Part shown: piece by piece, positions 12,801 through 24,300 of the stretch | How the letters are laid out: each line of letters opens with the position of its first letter | How positions within the stretch are numbered: the stretch's first letter is position 1 | Assembly: GCA_943735955.1 (NCBI GenBank) | Contig: OX030958.1 | Location: forward strand, 7,813,126 to 7,877,125 | Source of the DNA: Piscicola geometra | Taxonomy: Eukaryota; Annelida; Clitellata; Hirudinida; Piscicolidae | Direction of reading: 5' to 3' | DNA: 64,000 nt | Position numbers and translations under genes: made by a program | The notes under the pieces: model-generated | Told to the model about the DNA's origin: nothing | Database searches by the model: none | The model's input: only the letters and a program-made list of their open reading frames with translations

Positions 12801-14814
12801 AAGAAGAATGGTAATAATAAGAATGATAATAATAATAATAAAATATAATATAATATAAAATTATTTAAAAAAACATACTGTAACTAAACTTCACAAAAAG
12901 ACACTTCCACTTTTACTTTCACCACCACCACCACATACCCACCACCACGAACGTACCAACCCACCACCCACATACCCACCCACCCACGATCCCCACCTCT
13001 ACCACCTCAACCACCCACAAACCCACCCACACATCACCCGTCACAGACATGCAGGCGTTCCGGTACAACAGACGCAAAGACCTGCTGAGCCAGCTGCTCT
13101 CGCTCCTAGCGCCCGGTGACCAACACTTCCAGGGGCAGTTCGTGGCGGTCGCCGATGACGTTTTCGCGTTGTTTCTGCACGATGCGTCTGTCGCCGGTCT
13201 GAGCAGGCCGCTGGAGTGAGTCGGTGCTTTGGTTGTCGGTGCTTTGGTTGTTGTTGTTGTTGGTGTTGTTGTTTGGATTCTTGATGGGCATGGTGGTGGT
13301 GTTGTTTTGTCGGTGTTGGAAAAAATGTTTTAAATTTGTTGTTGTTGTTGTAGAAGTTGTATCATATTTGTTGTTGTTTTAGAAGTTGTAACATATTTGT
13401 TGTTGTTTTAGAAGTTGTATCATATTTGTTGTTGTTGTAGAAGTTGTATTACATTTGTGGTTGTTGTAGAAGTTGTATCATATTTGTTGTTGTAGTTGCT
13501 GTAGTTGATATTTTCGGATGATTTGTTCGTACTGTTTATGTTTTGTTGTTGCTGTTTTTGGAGTTTTGTTGCTGTTGTTGTTGGAGTTTAGTTTATGTTA
13601 TATATTATATGTATAATATATTCTTGTTACAATAGCTTTTTATGATTCTGGTTGTTGTCGCTGCTGCTGTTATTCGTGCTGTTGTTGAGAAATTGTATCA
13701 TAATTTGTTGTTGTTGTTATTAATATAGTTGTTGTTGTTGTTGTTGTTGTCATAGCTTTTCGTTGCGACGACAGGTTGACGGGAGGACAGGTGAGCGATA
13801 TAATCAGCATCTACCTTCTGGCACAACTGTCCGAGAAGGCATGGTAAAGATGATGGTGTTGGTGTTGCTGATGATGATGGTGGTGGTAGTGCTGATGATG
13901 ATGGGGGTAGTGCTGATGATGATTATGAGGATCTTGTGCGATAAGGATTTTGCTTTTCAGGTATTTAAACATTTTCTGTATTTATAATCAAATTATATTT
14001 TAAAAGCATTTTTCATCACTATCATAACCACCATCACTATCATCATCATCGCCCTAAAGGAATGTATTCTCGAAATTCCTGGAACTTTCAAAGACGTCAG
14101 CAGGACTAATTAGGTGGGCCATTAAGTCATTAAGAAACTAATTAGATACCAATTAAATATTAATTAATCCATCAGACGCGAGATTAAAAAACCGTAGTTA
14201 ATCAAAAATATTGAATAAACATTAAAGTTCCTTTCAATTAAGCGTCATCATCATCATCACTCTCATCATCTTAATCATAATTTGGTGGTTACTCATTTTA
14301 TTTAACTCTGGTATTTATTAATGTGGCATGGAGGCGACAGAGTTTAAGATCTCATTACTACCACCTATTCACCACCACCAACACCACTTCACCATCACCA
14401 CCACCACCCCACTACCACTACCACCACCACCCACCACCACTCACCACCACCACCACCACAGTGAACAGCCTCTGGTGACTCTGTGCAGACATTTCATAAA
14501 GGATAATGACTTCAACAAAACACATGTGCGTGATGTTCTCATCATCATCATTGCCATCATCATCATACACGCTGTCATTTTCGTCTTCATCATCATCACT
14601 GAAATAATCATCTTCATAATAATCATCATCGCCATCACAATCATCATCAGCATCATCATCGCCATCAGCATCATCGCCATCACAATCATCATCAGCATCA
14701 GCATCATCATCACAGGCCATACTGAAGGTGATGTGGGATTATGGCCTGACCAGTGCAGAGGTGCTTGTGGAAGAAGCGTGTGTGGACATGCGCATAAGTG
14801 ACGCTCAAAAGTAG
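1838..14814 (+). CDS. PTCD3: PTCD3 / MRPS39, mitoribosomal PPR protein (about 21 exons)
   Basis: PPR protein of the mitochondrial small ribosomal subunit, acting in the matrix. Exons: ~1838-1894, 1975-2020, 2219-~2308, ~2518-2622, 2931-3054, 3206-3425, 3647-3734, 4053-4113, 4387-4469, 4626-4769, 5504-5564, 6492-6545, 7457-7534, 9256-9284, 9590-9699, 9858-9936, 10323-10413, 13047-13215, 13775-13843, 14462-14525, 14716-14814. Phases agree at every junction except 2219-~2308 to ~2518. Collinear matches to human PTCD3 include [10 protein letters not shown] (LQALASTV), [11 protein letters not shown] (YVFQDDPYLMP), [11 protein letters not shown] (LLDLLCYYGD), [12 protein letters not shown] (VKPNLQTFNTIL), NFFESAMTK (KFFQSAM), EHIPKLWQ (EVIPKIWK) and LLAQLSEKA (LFLRAGRTQEA). 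The known part is about 615 residues against 689 in human. The start Met exon is unresolved. Two coding stretches are low-complexity: an Asn run in 4626-4769 and a Gly/Glu/Arg block in 3206-3425. Confidence 0.92.
2021..2930. other. PTCD3 early introns, AT-rich, little repeat
   Basis: Introns between the first PTCD3 exons. They are ordinary AT-rich DNA with a short (GAT)n run near 2310-2330, (TTA/ATC)n around 2660-2760 and (ACC)n near 2815-2925 that runs into the next acceptor. No other gene is seen. Confidence 0.5.
3536..3646 (+). repeat. (CA)n microsatellite ending at a PTCD3 acceptor
   Basis: Impure then pure CA repeat. Its last CACAG is the acceptor of PTCD3 exon 3647-3734. Confidence 0.9.
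3735..3870 (+). repeat. (GGAT)n microsatellite starting at a PTCD3 donor
   Basis: The donor of exon 3647-3734 reads AAG then gtggatggatggatgg, so the repeat starts at the splice site. It decays into GAATG/GGATG variants. Confidence 0.85.
4140..4222 (+). repeat. (CA)n microsatellite upstream of PTCD3 exon 4387-4469
   Basis: CACACA-rich run in the intron before exon 4387-4469. It is complementary to the GT array that follows that exon. Confidence 0.85.
4470..4600 (+). repeat. (GT)n microsatellite starting at a PTCD3 donor
   Basis: GTTCGTTTGTGTGTC then long GTGTGT and GCGTGC runs, beginning at the donor after exon 4387-4469. Confidence 0.85.
4796..5490 (+). repeat. (ATCC/ATCT/ATTC)n array in a PTCD3 intron
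   Basis: About 700 bp of tetranucleotide repeat with a 12-bp superunit (CCATTCATCTAT). It fills the intron between exons 4626-4769 and 5504-5564 and ends about 15 bp before the acceptor. It is open in all three forward frames only because the repeat contains no stop; it is not coding. Confidence 0.95.
5565..6245 (+). repeat. 27-bp minisatellite carrying GTGAGT donor motifs
   Basis: About 25 near-identical 27-bp units, each containing GTGAGTGAAGGATGAATGCA. The first unit starts at the donor of exon 5504-5564 (CTGA then GTGAGTGAG), so the real 5' splice site is the first copy of the repeated motif. Confidence 0.93.
6546..7455 (+). repeat. (GTT)n then long C/A-rich (ACAACAACACCC)n array
   Basis: The intron between exons 6492-6545 and 7457-7534. 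It starts GTTGTTGTTTTGTC, then becomes about 680 bp of CAA/ACCC units from 6775 that run into the acceptor ACACAG. Related units of 9, 12 and 15 bp are interspersed. Confidence 0.93.
7535..9172 (+). repeat. 33-bp minisatellite, about 49 copies, G/T-rich
   Basis: Tandem 33-bp unit containing GTAGTCGTGGTAGTGGTTGT, starting at the donor of PTCD3 exon 7457-7534. Units with an extra TGGTTGTTG, and units with TTTTAG replacing TTGTAG (near 7995, 8409, 8950), recur in the same order, which shows a higher-order repeat of about 540 bp. The long open frames across it are artefacts of a stop-free repeat. Confidence 0.95.
9414..9588 (+). repeat. (ATCAATCC/ATCC)n array ending at a PTCD3 acceptor
   Basis: CCATCAATCCATCC-type repeats run into the CACAG acceptor of exon 9590-9699. 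Confidence 0.85.
9704..9797 (+). repeat. (GT)n microsatellite next to a PTCD3 donor
   Basis: Almost pure GT repeat that begins at the GTACGT donor of exon 9590-9699 (donor at 9700). Confidence 0.92.
9945..10112 (+). repeat. 18-bp (GATGATGATGTTGATCAT)n minisatellite
   Basis: About nine copies of an 18-bp unit, starting about 10 bp after the donor of exon 9858-9936. The CAT repeats just upstream of that exon are complementary to it. Confidence 0.92.
10260..10322 (+). repeat. (CCA / CATTACTAC)n run ending at a PTCD3 acceptor
   Basis: Short ACCACC and CATTACTACC units ending in the CACCAG acceptor of exon 10323-10413. Confidence 0.7.
10414..10500 (+). repeat. (CA)n run just after a PTCD3 donor
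   Basis: After GTAAGTGCATG the intron becomes CACACA/CTCACA repeats. This is one of the few donors in the gene followed by a C/A-rich rather than a G/T-rich array. Confidence 0.8.
10660..12840 (+). repeat. 2.2-kb (AAT/GAT)n minisatellite, about 30-bp unit
   Basis: Array of AATGATAATAATAATGATAA followed by AGATATTAAT, in an intron of PTCD3. The last ~500 bp simplify to a 12-bp AATGATAATAAT unit. Open frames of 650-722 codons on both strands are repeat artefacts (Ile/Met and Leu/Ser only). Confidence 0.95.
12900..13046 (+). repeat. (CCAC/ACCC)n run ending at a PTCD3 acceptor
   Basis: C/A-rich ACCACC and CCCACC repeats ending in TCACAG, the acceptor of exon 13047-13215. Confidence 0.75.
13216..13765 (+). 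repeat. G/T-rich (GTT)n intron of PTCD3
   Basis: Starts at the GTGAGT donor of exon 13047-13215. It contains GGTGTTGTTG and GTTGTTGTTGTAGAAGTTGT units repeated several times, and fills the intron. Confidence 0.8.
13844..14461 (+). repeat. PTCD3 intron: (GATGGTG)n at the donor, (CCA)n at the acceptor
   Basis: The GTAAAG donor is followed by GATGATGGTGGTGG repeats to about 13930. The middle (13980-14330) is ordinary AT-rich DNA with short CATCAT runs. The last ~80 bp are CACCAC repeats ending in the CACAG acceptor of exon 14462-14525. Confidence 0.75.
14526..14715 (+). repeat. (CAT)n filling the last PTCD3 intron
   Basis: CATCAT/CGCCATCA repeats run from shortly after the GTGCGT donor to the CATCACAG acceptor of the terminal exon. 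Confidence 0.85.
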
Positions 14815-14949
14815 GGATGTGTGGATGATTATTTTCTTTATTTTTTGTGAGATCATCATTGGTTTTATTGTTTTTTTTTTCATTGTCTCTTACTTTTCCC
14901 ATTTTTGAGCTTTTTTATCTAAAATTATTTCAAAAATTTCATACAGATT

Positions 14950-15320
14950 TATTATATATATATATATATATATGCTAAATTTATATTCATTAATATATTT
15001 AATATATATATACTAAATTTATATTCATTAATATTTAATATATATATATACTAAATTTATATTCATTAATATATTTAATATATATATACTAAATTTATAT
15101 TCATTAATATATTTAATATATACTAAATTTATATTCATTAATATATTTAATATTTACTAAATTTATATTCATTAATATATTTAATATTTACTAAATTTAT
15201 ATTCATTAATATATTTAATATATGATGAACTTATATTTTGTAATATATTTAATATATATTAAATATATATTTTCAACTATATTAAATATATATTTTCAAC
15301 TATATTAAATATCTTTTTTA
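14950..15320 (+). repeat. AT-only minisatellite, about 38-bp unit, downstream of PTCD3
   Basis: At least seven copies of a unit containing ACTAAATTTATATTCATTAA plus TATATAT of variable length. It lies in the 3' UTR or 3' flank of PTCD3. A candidate AATAAA follows at 15445. Confidence 0.85.
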
Positions 15321-16990
15321 ATGTATTATTATTCGCTACATAACATTCCAACGCTATATTTCCACAGGATGCAGTTCAAGAATATAATAGTGGAGTAGAA
15401 GCCTGATTGAAACTTATCTCATCAAATCCATCAATTCAACTTCCAATAAAGCTGTCAAACCTTCCTTTATAAAGAAATCATTCATAAATATTGTTCATTT
15501 GTACCATACAATTATATTAATGACAACACGGATTTGCATTTATCACATAGTTCATTTTCTGTCACTATCTGTTTAACAAATTCATTTACGAGCGCTCTTG
15601 AATTTGAAGAAAGAGCGCTATAGAAATCTATTTGATTGATTGATTGATTTGAATGTATCAATCCTTATTAAAAAATTAAATTTTCTGTATAAGCACACAT
15701 GTTTAAACAATAATACAATACAATGCAATCGACATACAATGACGTATAAAGTGACGTAGTGGTCGAAAATGCCGCTCAAAAGCCTGCTGCCTGGGAGATG
15801 ACGCATCGAAGTGGCCTCTATTGATTGCTTGTAACAACAGCCTCCATGCAATGATGCCCTATCTCTCTCTACGCACGTGTGTGTGGTGTGTGTATGTGTA
15901 CGTGTTTTAGTATGAGTTTACATGTATGTTTTTGTATGAGTTTACATTTTTGTTTAAGTGTGTTTATAAAGTTTATTTTTCTGGTCTTGGTATATGGGTT
16001 TCTTGAAAGCTTTATTGTATATACAAATTCACACATTTCCAGAAATATACACGCACAAGCACGCATACACCTTCCAGATAACTGTACGCGCGCGTACAGA
16101 AACATATACACACAAACACCCACGAAGCTTTACATATATGAAGACACAGACGTACAAACACACTCACGCATAGTCTGTACTTTTTGTGCATGTGTAATTC
16201 AAAGTTCTAGGATATATAAATGTTGTATGGGTGTTTTGAAAACACTTCTGTGCACGGATTGCTGGAGATGAAAAGAGCGGGAATCTTTTTTTGAATAAAT
16301 ATTTAGTGCTAAATAAAGTTTTTATTTTGAATAATTTAACTTTTAATAACTAAAAAAAGAAATCTATAATGGAAGAATTAGACTCATTCTAAAGGATCGA
16401 CTGATTAATCTAGAAAACTGAAGGCACTTCAGAATTTTGTTCCGTAACTCTCCAAGATTCTCTGCATTTTTCCAAAAGCGTAGTTGTATGCAAACAAAAG
16501 CGGAATTCTGGTTGCAAGAACTTCAAAGTGAGCAAACTATTCGACAATTATTTGAGAAATATTAAACGATGATATGTCGTAAGTTGGATAGTTTTAACTT
16601 AAAACTTAAAACTTGTAAGCTTGCCTGTGTGTTTGTATGCTCGAGGCATTAACCGTCACGTTTACGTGTGCATACGTGTGCAGTTATTCATGGTTTCATG
16701 GGATCAGCAATCCGATATTGAGCCGATGGGCTCGATATGGATGCTTTGCATGGCTCCGTTATAATTTAGAGTCTGTACATTTAAACCAATTTAAGAACTT
16801 AATTGCTTGCAGGCGCGTGGATTCTATAATCTAATTAATAGATTATTATAAATCTTTTGAATTAAATACTTTTAGTTAAATCGATTATTGTAACTTTGAA
16901 AGTGAGACTCAATATACTTCTGCTTTTAAATGTGGTATTTACTTACACTGCAATAACACGCCAGCATTTTTGGCATATTTTAGAGTCTAT
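15321..16990. other. Intergenic DNA between PTCD3 and the CBX gene
   Basis: AT-rich with no gene recognised. It holds a candidate polyadenylation signal (15445-15450), a short repeat tail containing AGAGCGCTATAGAAATC near 15610 (see the dispersed agcgct family), and TGTG/ACAC-rich patches at 15875-16170. Confidence 0.5.
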
Positions 16991-16994
16991 ATAC

Positions 16995-17376
16995 TTAACA
17001 TCATCATCATCATCATCAGCAGTAACATCATCCTCGGAAACACCACCACTATCATCACCATCATCATCGTCACCATCATCATCATCATCATCTTCATCCT
17101 CCTCACCATTATCATCATCATTATCCCTATCATCATCATCATTATCATCATCATCAGAAGTAACATCATCCTCGGAAACACCACCACTATCATCACCATC
17201 ATCATCGTCACCATCATCATCATCATCTTCATCCTTCTCATCATTATCATCATCATTATCCTCATCATCATCATCATCATCTACATCATTATCATCATCT
17301 ACATCATTATCATCATCATTATCCTCATCATCATCATCTACATCATTATCATTACCAACCTCTAGATCATCATCAG
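16995..17376 (+). repeat. (CAT)n array immediately upstream of the CBX start codon
   Basis: Roughly 380 bp of CATCAT with CACCAC and CCTCAT variants. Two halves share a block (CATCCTCGGAAACACCACCA at 17028 and 17167), so part of the array is a ~140-bp duplication. It ends in CATCAG, two bases before the CBX ATG, and may serve as the acceptor of a 5'UTR intron. Confidence 0.9.
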
Positions 17377-17377
17377 G

Positions 17378-20156
<2,779 letters not shown>

Positions 20157-20240
20157 TTTTGAAGAAAAAATTGTTATTTAAATGAAAAATTTATAGATTA
20201 AAATGTAGAAAATATTTTAAAAGTCGATAAATAGCGAAAT

Positions 20241-20246
20241 AATAAA
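20241..20246 (+). terminator. Candidate poly(A) signal of the CBX gene
   Basis: AATAAA 85 bases after the CBX stop codon. A second AATAAA lies near 20420. Confidence 0.45.
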
Positions 20247-20249
20247 GTT

Positions 20250-21311
20250 ATCGATGACACGATTTAAGGGTGCGAAATGATGAACAAGTATTAATTGAAA
20301 CCAAATTGTAAAATAGCATGTCGATCTGATCGAAATAAGAACTGCATATTTTTAGGCTCATTGTTTTGTTGCCCTTTGAAGCTTAATTCAACCGAGATTA
20401 TTGTATATTTATTCTAGAAATAAAATTTGAACTCTTTATTTTTCCACTCTTAATAAATATAAATTTAACAAAGATTTCAATGTGAAAAAAATAAATCGTC
20501 AACTATTTTTTATATATATAGTTAATTTTAAGGAAGCCAAGTCTAAACATTTAGATTTTTTAAGAATAAGAAGAAAAAAAAAGATGAAGCCGGAAAAAAG
20601 ATTTAAACATTTATTGAGTTAAAGATGTATAAAGCTGTGTTTTAATCTAAGTTAAACTATAGACTCATTAACGGCGATTACAATGTTTAATCGTAGAACA
20701 ACTCTAATAAATACCGTAAAATAAAATATTGTTCGGACACCCGTAATGTTTGGACACCATTATCGTTTATGTTGAAAATAATGGTAAACAATAGATTATT
20801 ATTGCCAACTCGTAACTGAATTTCAATAATCATACGACTAATTCACTCTCGTTGATAATTGAAAGACTAATGAGCATGAAATTTATAATTTATTGAAATT
20901 AGTTTGAAAATAATTTTATTTTTTGACAATTAAAAAACAATTTTTCAAAATTTAGCGAATATATTGGTAGGTATATATTTTTCACCCTTTAAAAATAAAT
21001 GTTTATTTAAAATTTCTTTCTTTCATTAAAGCTTTTACTGAATTCATTTTTAAAACTTCGAGAATTTCTTACTTTGATACAAATATTTTTTTATACAATA
21101 ATTCATCGGAATTGAGAAATTTTGCGACTTGGTTCATGAAAATTGGGGAAATTATAAAAACTTCTGAATTATACAAAATTCAAAAAATTAAAACTTTGCA
21201 TTTATCTCGGAATTCGGTCAATTATTTTCCACTTGCACCATCCACCTTTTGACCACTTAGCAGCTTTCCTAGTATTTTTACACCTAGTCATTCACAAAAA
21301 CATCTTCAAAA
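20250..21311. other. Intergenic / promoter region between CBX and SPATS2
   Basis: Very AT-rich with no gene, microsatellite or mobile element recognised. The last 100-150 bp before 21312 are somewhat less AT-rich and probably contain the SPATS2 5' UTR. Confidence 0.4.
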
Positions 21312-24300
21312 ATGTCTCTCACTGAACAAGAAATACAAAAAAAGGTATTTAATGTATCTTGCTTTACTATTTCTTAAAATATATACTAATTCAATTTGAA
21401 TGATTCAAAAGGCTGGTGGTTAGACTCCTTTAACTAAAACATACACTCATTGTAATTGTTCCAAATTTTATATATTTATAAATACTTCACAGTTTTATGT
21501 TTAGTTTATTCTTTGTCTAAGTTATCTCATAATAATACACCTTTATCCCTTCCTCTTTCTATCAATGCAAGGTGAAAGAGACAAAAAAGCACATACCTTC
21601 AGTCAATAACCACACTATTTGTCTAGTGCTGGCACACCACAACTACAATGTTCTTCTAGCTATAGACTCGTTAAAAGAAGGTTTGTTTTTCTAAATGTAG
21701 TTTTATCTTTATAGACATTTTTATTAAATCATTTCTGTAAGACTTTTTATTGTTTTATAGTCATGGTTAGAAGTTCAATTTTTAATGAAGTATGTCAATC
21801 ATAGCTTTAACAAGGTTTCAATATGAACTTTATAGTGATTTTACGTATAGTAACTATACTATAGTTAATGATTAAATGTCATAATTCTTTCTCATAATCT
21901 TATTTAAAAATAATTATTTTTTAAATGTCAGTTACGTTTATATTAAGATGGGAATTTATAAAAAAATTGCATATAAATGCAATAATTCATGTAGTTTAAC
22001 AACATACTTCTATCTTTAATCAATTCGACCTGATAACTCATTCAAATCTTCCATACAAGAGTAGCCATTGTGTTATTTCATTTGTATATGGTACCCTACA
22101 CAATAGAGACCACAAAAACCTCTCAAATTGTATATAATTTAGGAAAATTAATTGAAGATGACTTTTCATTTTATTCCTTTTTGTAATGGCATAATTTGGT
22201 AGTGAACAAAACCTTGGAGAAGAAGCAAAGTTTGACATGAAAATCAAAATCATTTAAATTAATGCCTTAATGGCGGTTACCCGTTTTTTTGTCTAATTCT
22301 ATTTGATGAAGGCATTTATTATATATAATAATGAATTATTACTATTTAAATATGTATTATCCCGAGAATTGTTGTCGTTTTGTTTTGTGGTTTTATTCTA
22401 AATAAAATCAATACAAGAAAGTTTACAATACAATACAATACAACGACGAATATTATTAACGTGGCGTAAACCCGGACGGGCTTCAAGACCACAGTTTAAT
22501 AATAATAATGCTATTCATTGTATATCGTACATTTGTTGGATATTATTTGTATAAAATAATAGCTGTTACTTCATAGAAAAGCTGGCCCTGTTCATTGATC
22601 GGCATTTCTAGCTATTAGAGTTTGTTTGAAGGCGTTAATAAACATTCTTGGCGATCACAAACCCAAGCTTAAAGCAATCCTAAATCGATGTCGTGTATGG
22701 TTTCAAGTATGCAGCCGTGAGTACTTTTTGGTGTATCCTCATCGAACGGGATTTCTAGAAAATACTTTGAGATGAATAAATAATATGGCTATGTTCGTTA
22801 AAAACGAAAAAGAACTATTGAAAATCTTAAGTTAATGATCAAGTATTATCCTTTAGGAAACGAGCCTTCCAACAGCTGCACTTGACTTTTTTCTCATCTC
22901 CTGCGATCGAGTTTTTCACGCGGTTCTGTTCTCACGTCGTTGGTCGGCGTTCTTGAGGGCAATGACTTGCTCGTTGAGATGAGCTTGTTGATCACTGTCA
23001 AAGGCGGCTGATACTCGGCACTGCAGCAAGTTCCACTGCTCTTTATGGATTAACTGTCGCGTCCTCCTGTCCTTTTTGCTGGCCTTGATGCACCCGTTCA
23101 GAAGAGCGAGTGTTGAAGGGGACACCAGTGAGCGTACTTGCGTTTCGATGGCTTCTTCAGGGTTTTGGTGTCTCATCCAGTGTTTGTAGATGGATCGGTG
23201 ATGTTTGCTCATTCAAGAGCTAAGTCAATCTATTCTGAAGTGCGATGTCAAAACGACAATTAGTTTCTGGAACTTTCAGCTTTCTCCAGTTGTGCATGCA
23301 TCTTCTGTTTGACGGACGCTTGGTTTCTCTCAGTGAACGGTGAAATTGAGCACTAACTACCTTGTGATCGGAGCCGATGCTTATGGTGTTGTAGGCTCGA
23401 CAGTTGGTGATAGACTTCCACCGCTTAATGCTGATTGCGATTTGATCTATTTCTTCTGTCGTCTTTCGGTAGATCACAAGTTGGGACTTTCTGTAATTGA
23501 AGCGTATTTGCGCTATTCTTGAGTTGGAGGTTTCGCATGGGTCGAAGAGTCGGCTGCCGTTGTCATTTGTTTCATGCTAAAGAAGGCAGAGCCTGCAACT
23601 CTAGAACATGCCTCTTGACCTTCGCTAACTTTCTTCCTCTCACGTCATCGTAAAGTGCCTTTTTCCGTGGCAAGAGAGGGGATGGTAGGTGCATATGGAG
23701 AGAAAATGCCGATACTGAGGCTGGGCTGAACGTCCTCAGCTCAGCTCAGAGTGCTTTTTTCGTGGCACCATCACTAGCTTTTGAGTGCCCAAAACCAAAC
23801 TTGCAGGGCATCAGGACCGCAACCCTGGCTGAGTAACTGAAGGGCTTTTCTAGACTAGTGGTGGCTGGGGATGTCTTACTTTCCCACACAGCTGTGAAAT
23901 CTGCCCACTGCTCCTGGGGCTGGCTGTTCACACTCTATTGTGTTCAACCGCCTTATGTCAGCTTTTATTCTTCGTGCTGCTGGGTAAGCCAGATACACTC
24001 ACACTAAAATTCCCAGATTATCGTGACAAGATGGTGGACGAGTCGGTTAATCGCCGGCCACCCGACCACGACACAAGTTGTCCTAGCCTAAGTTGTACTA
24101 GTAGTTGTACTAGTAGTGGCACTAGTAGTGGCACTAGTAGTGGCACTAGTAACATGTTTTTGTCAGAAATTGTAATAGCGAAGTGCATCTGTGTGGTGTT
24201 AGTTACATCAGGAAATTTATCGATCGAGCCTTGCATAAGACTTAAAACTTGTGCAATCATTACGCAATCTCAGGCCTTAGAAACTTCTGTCACGACCCTG

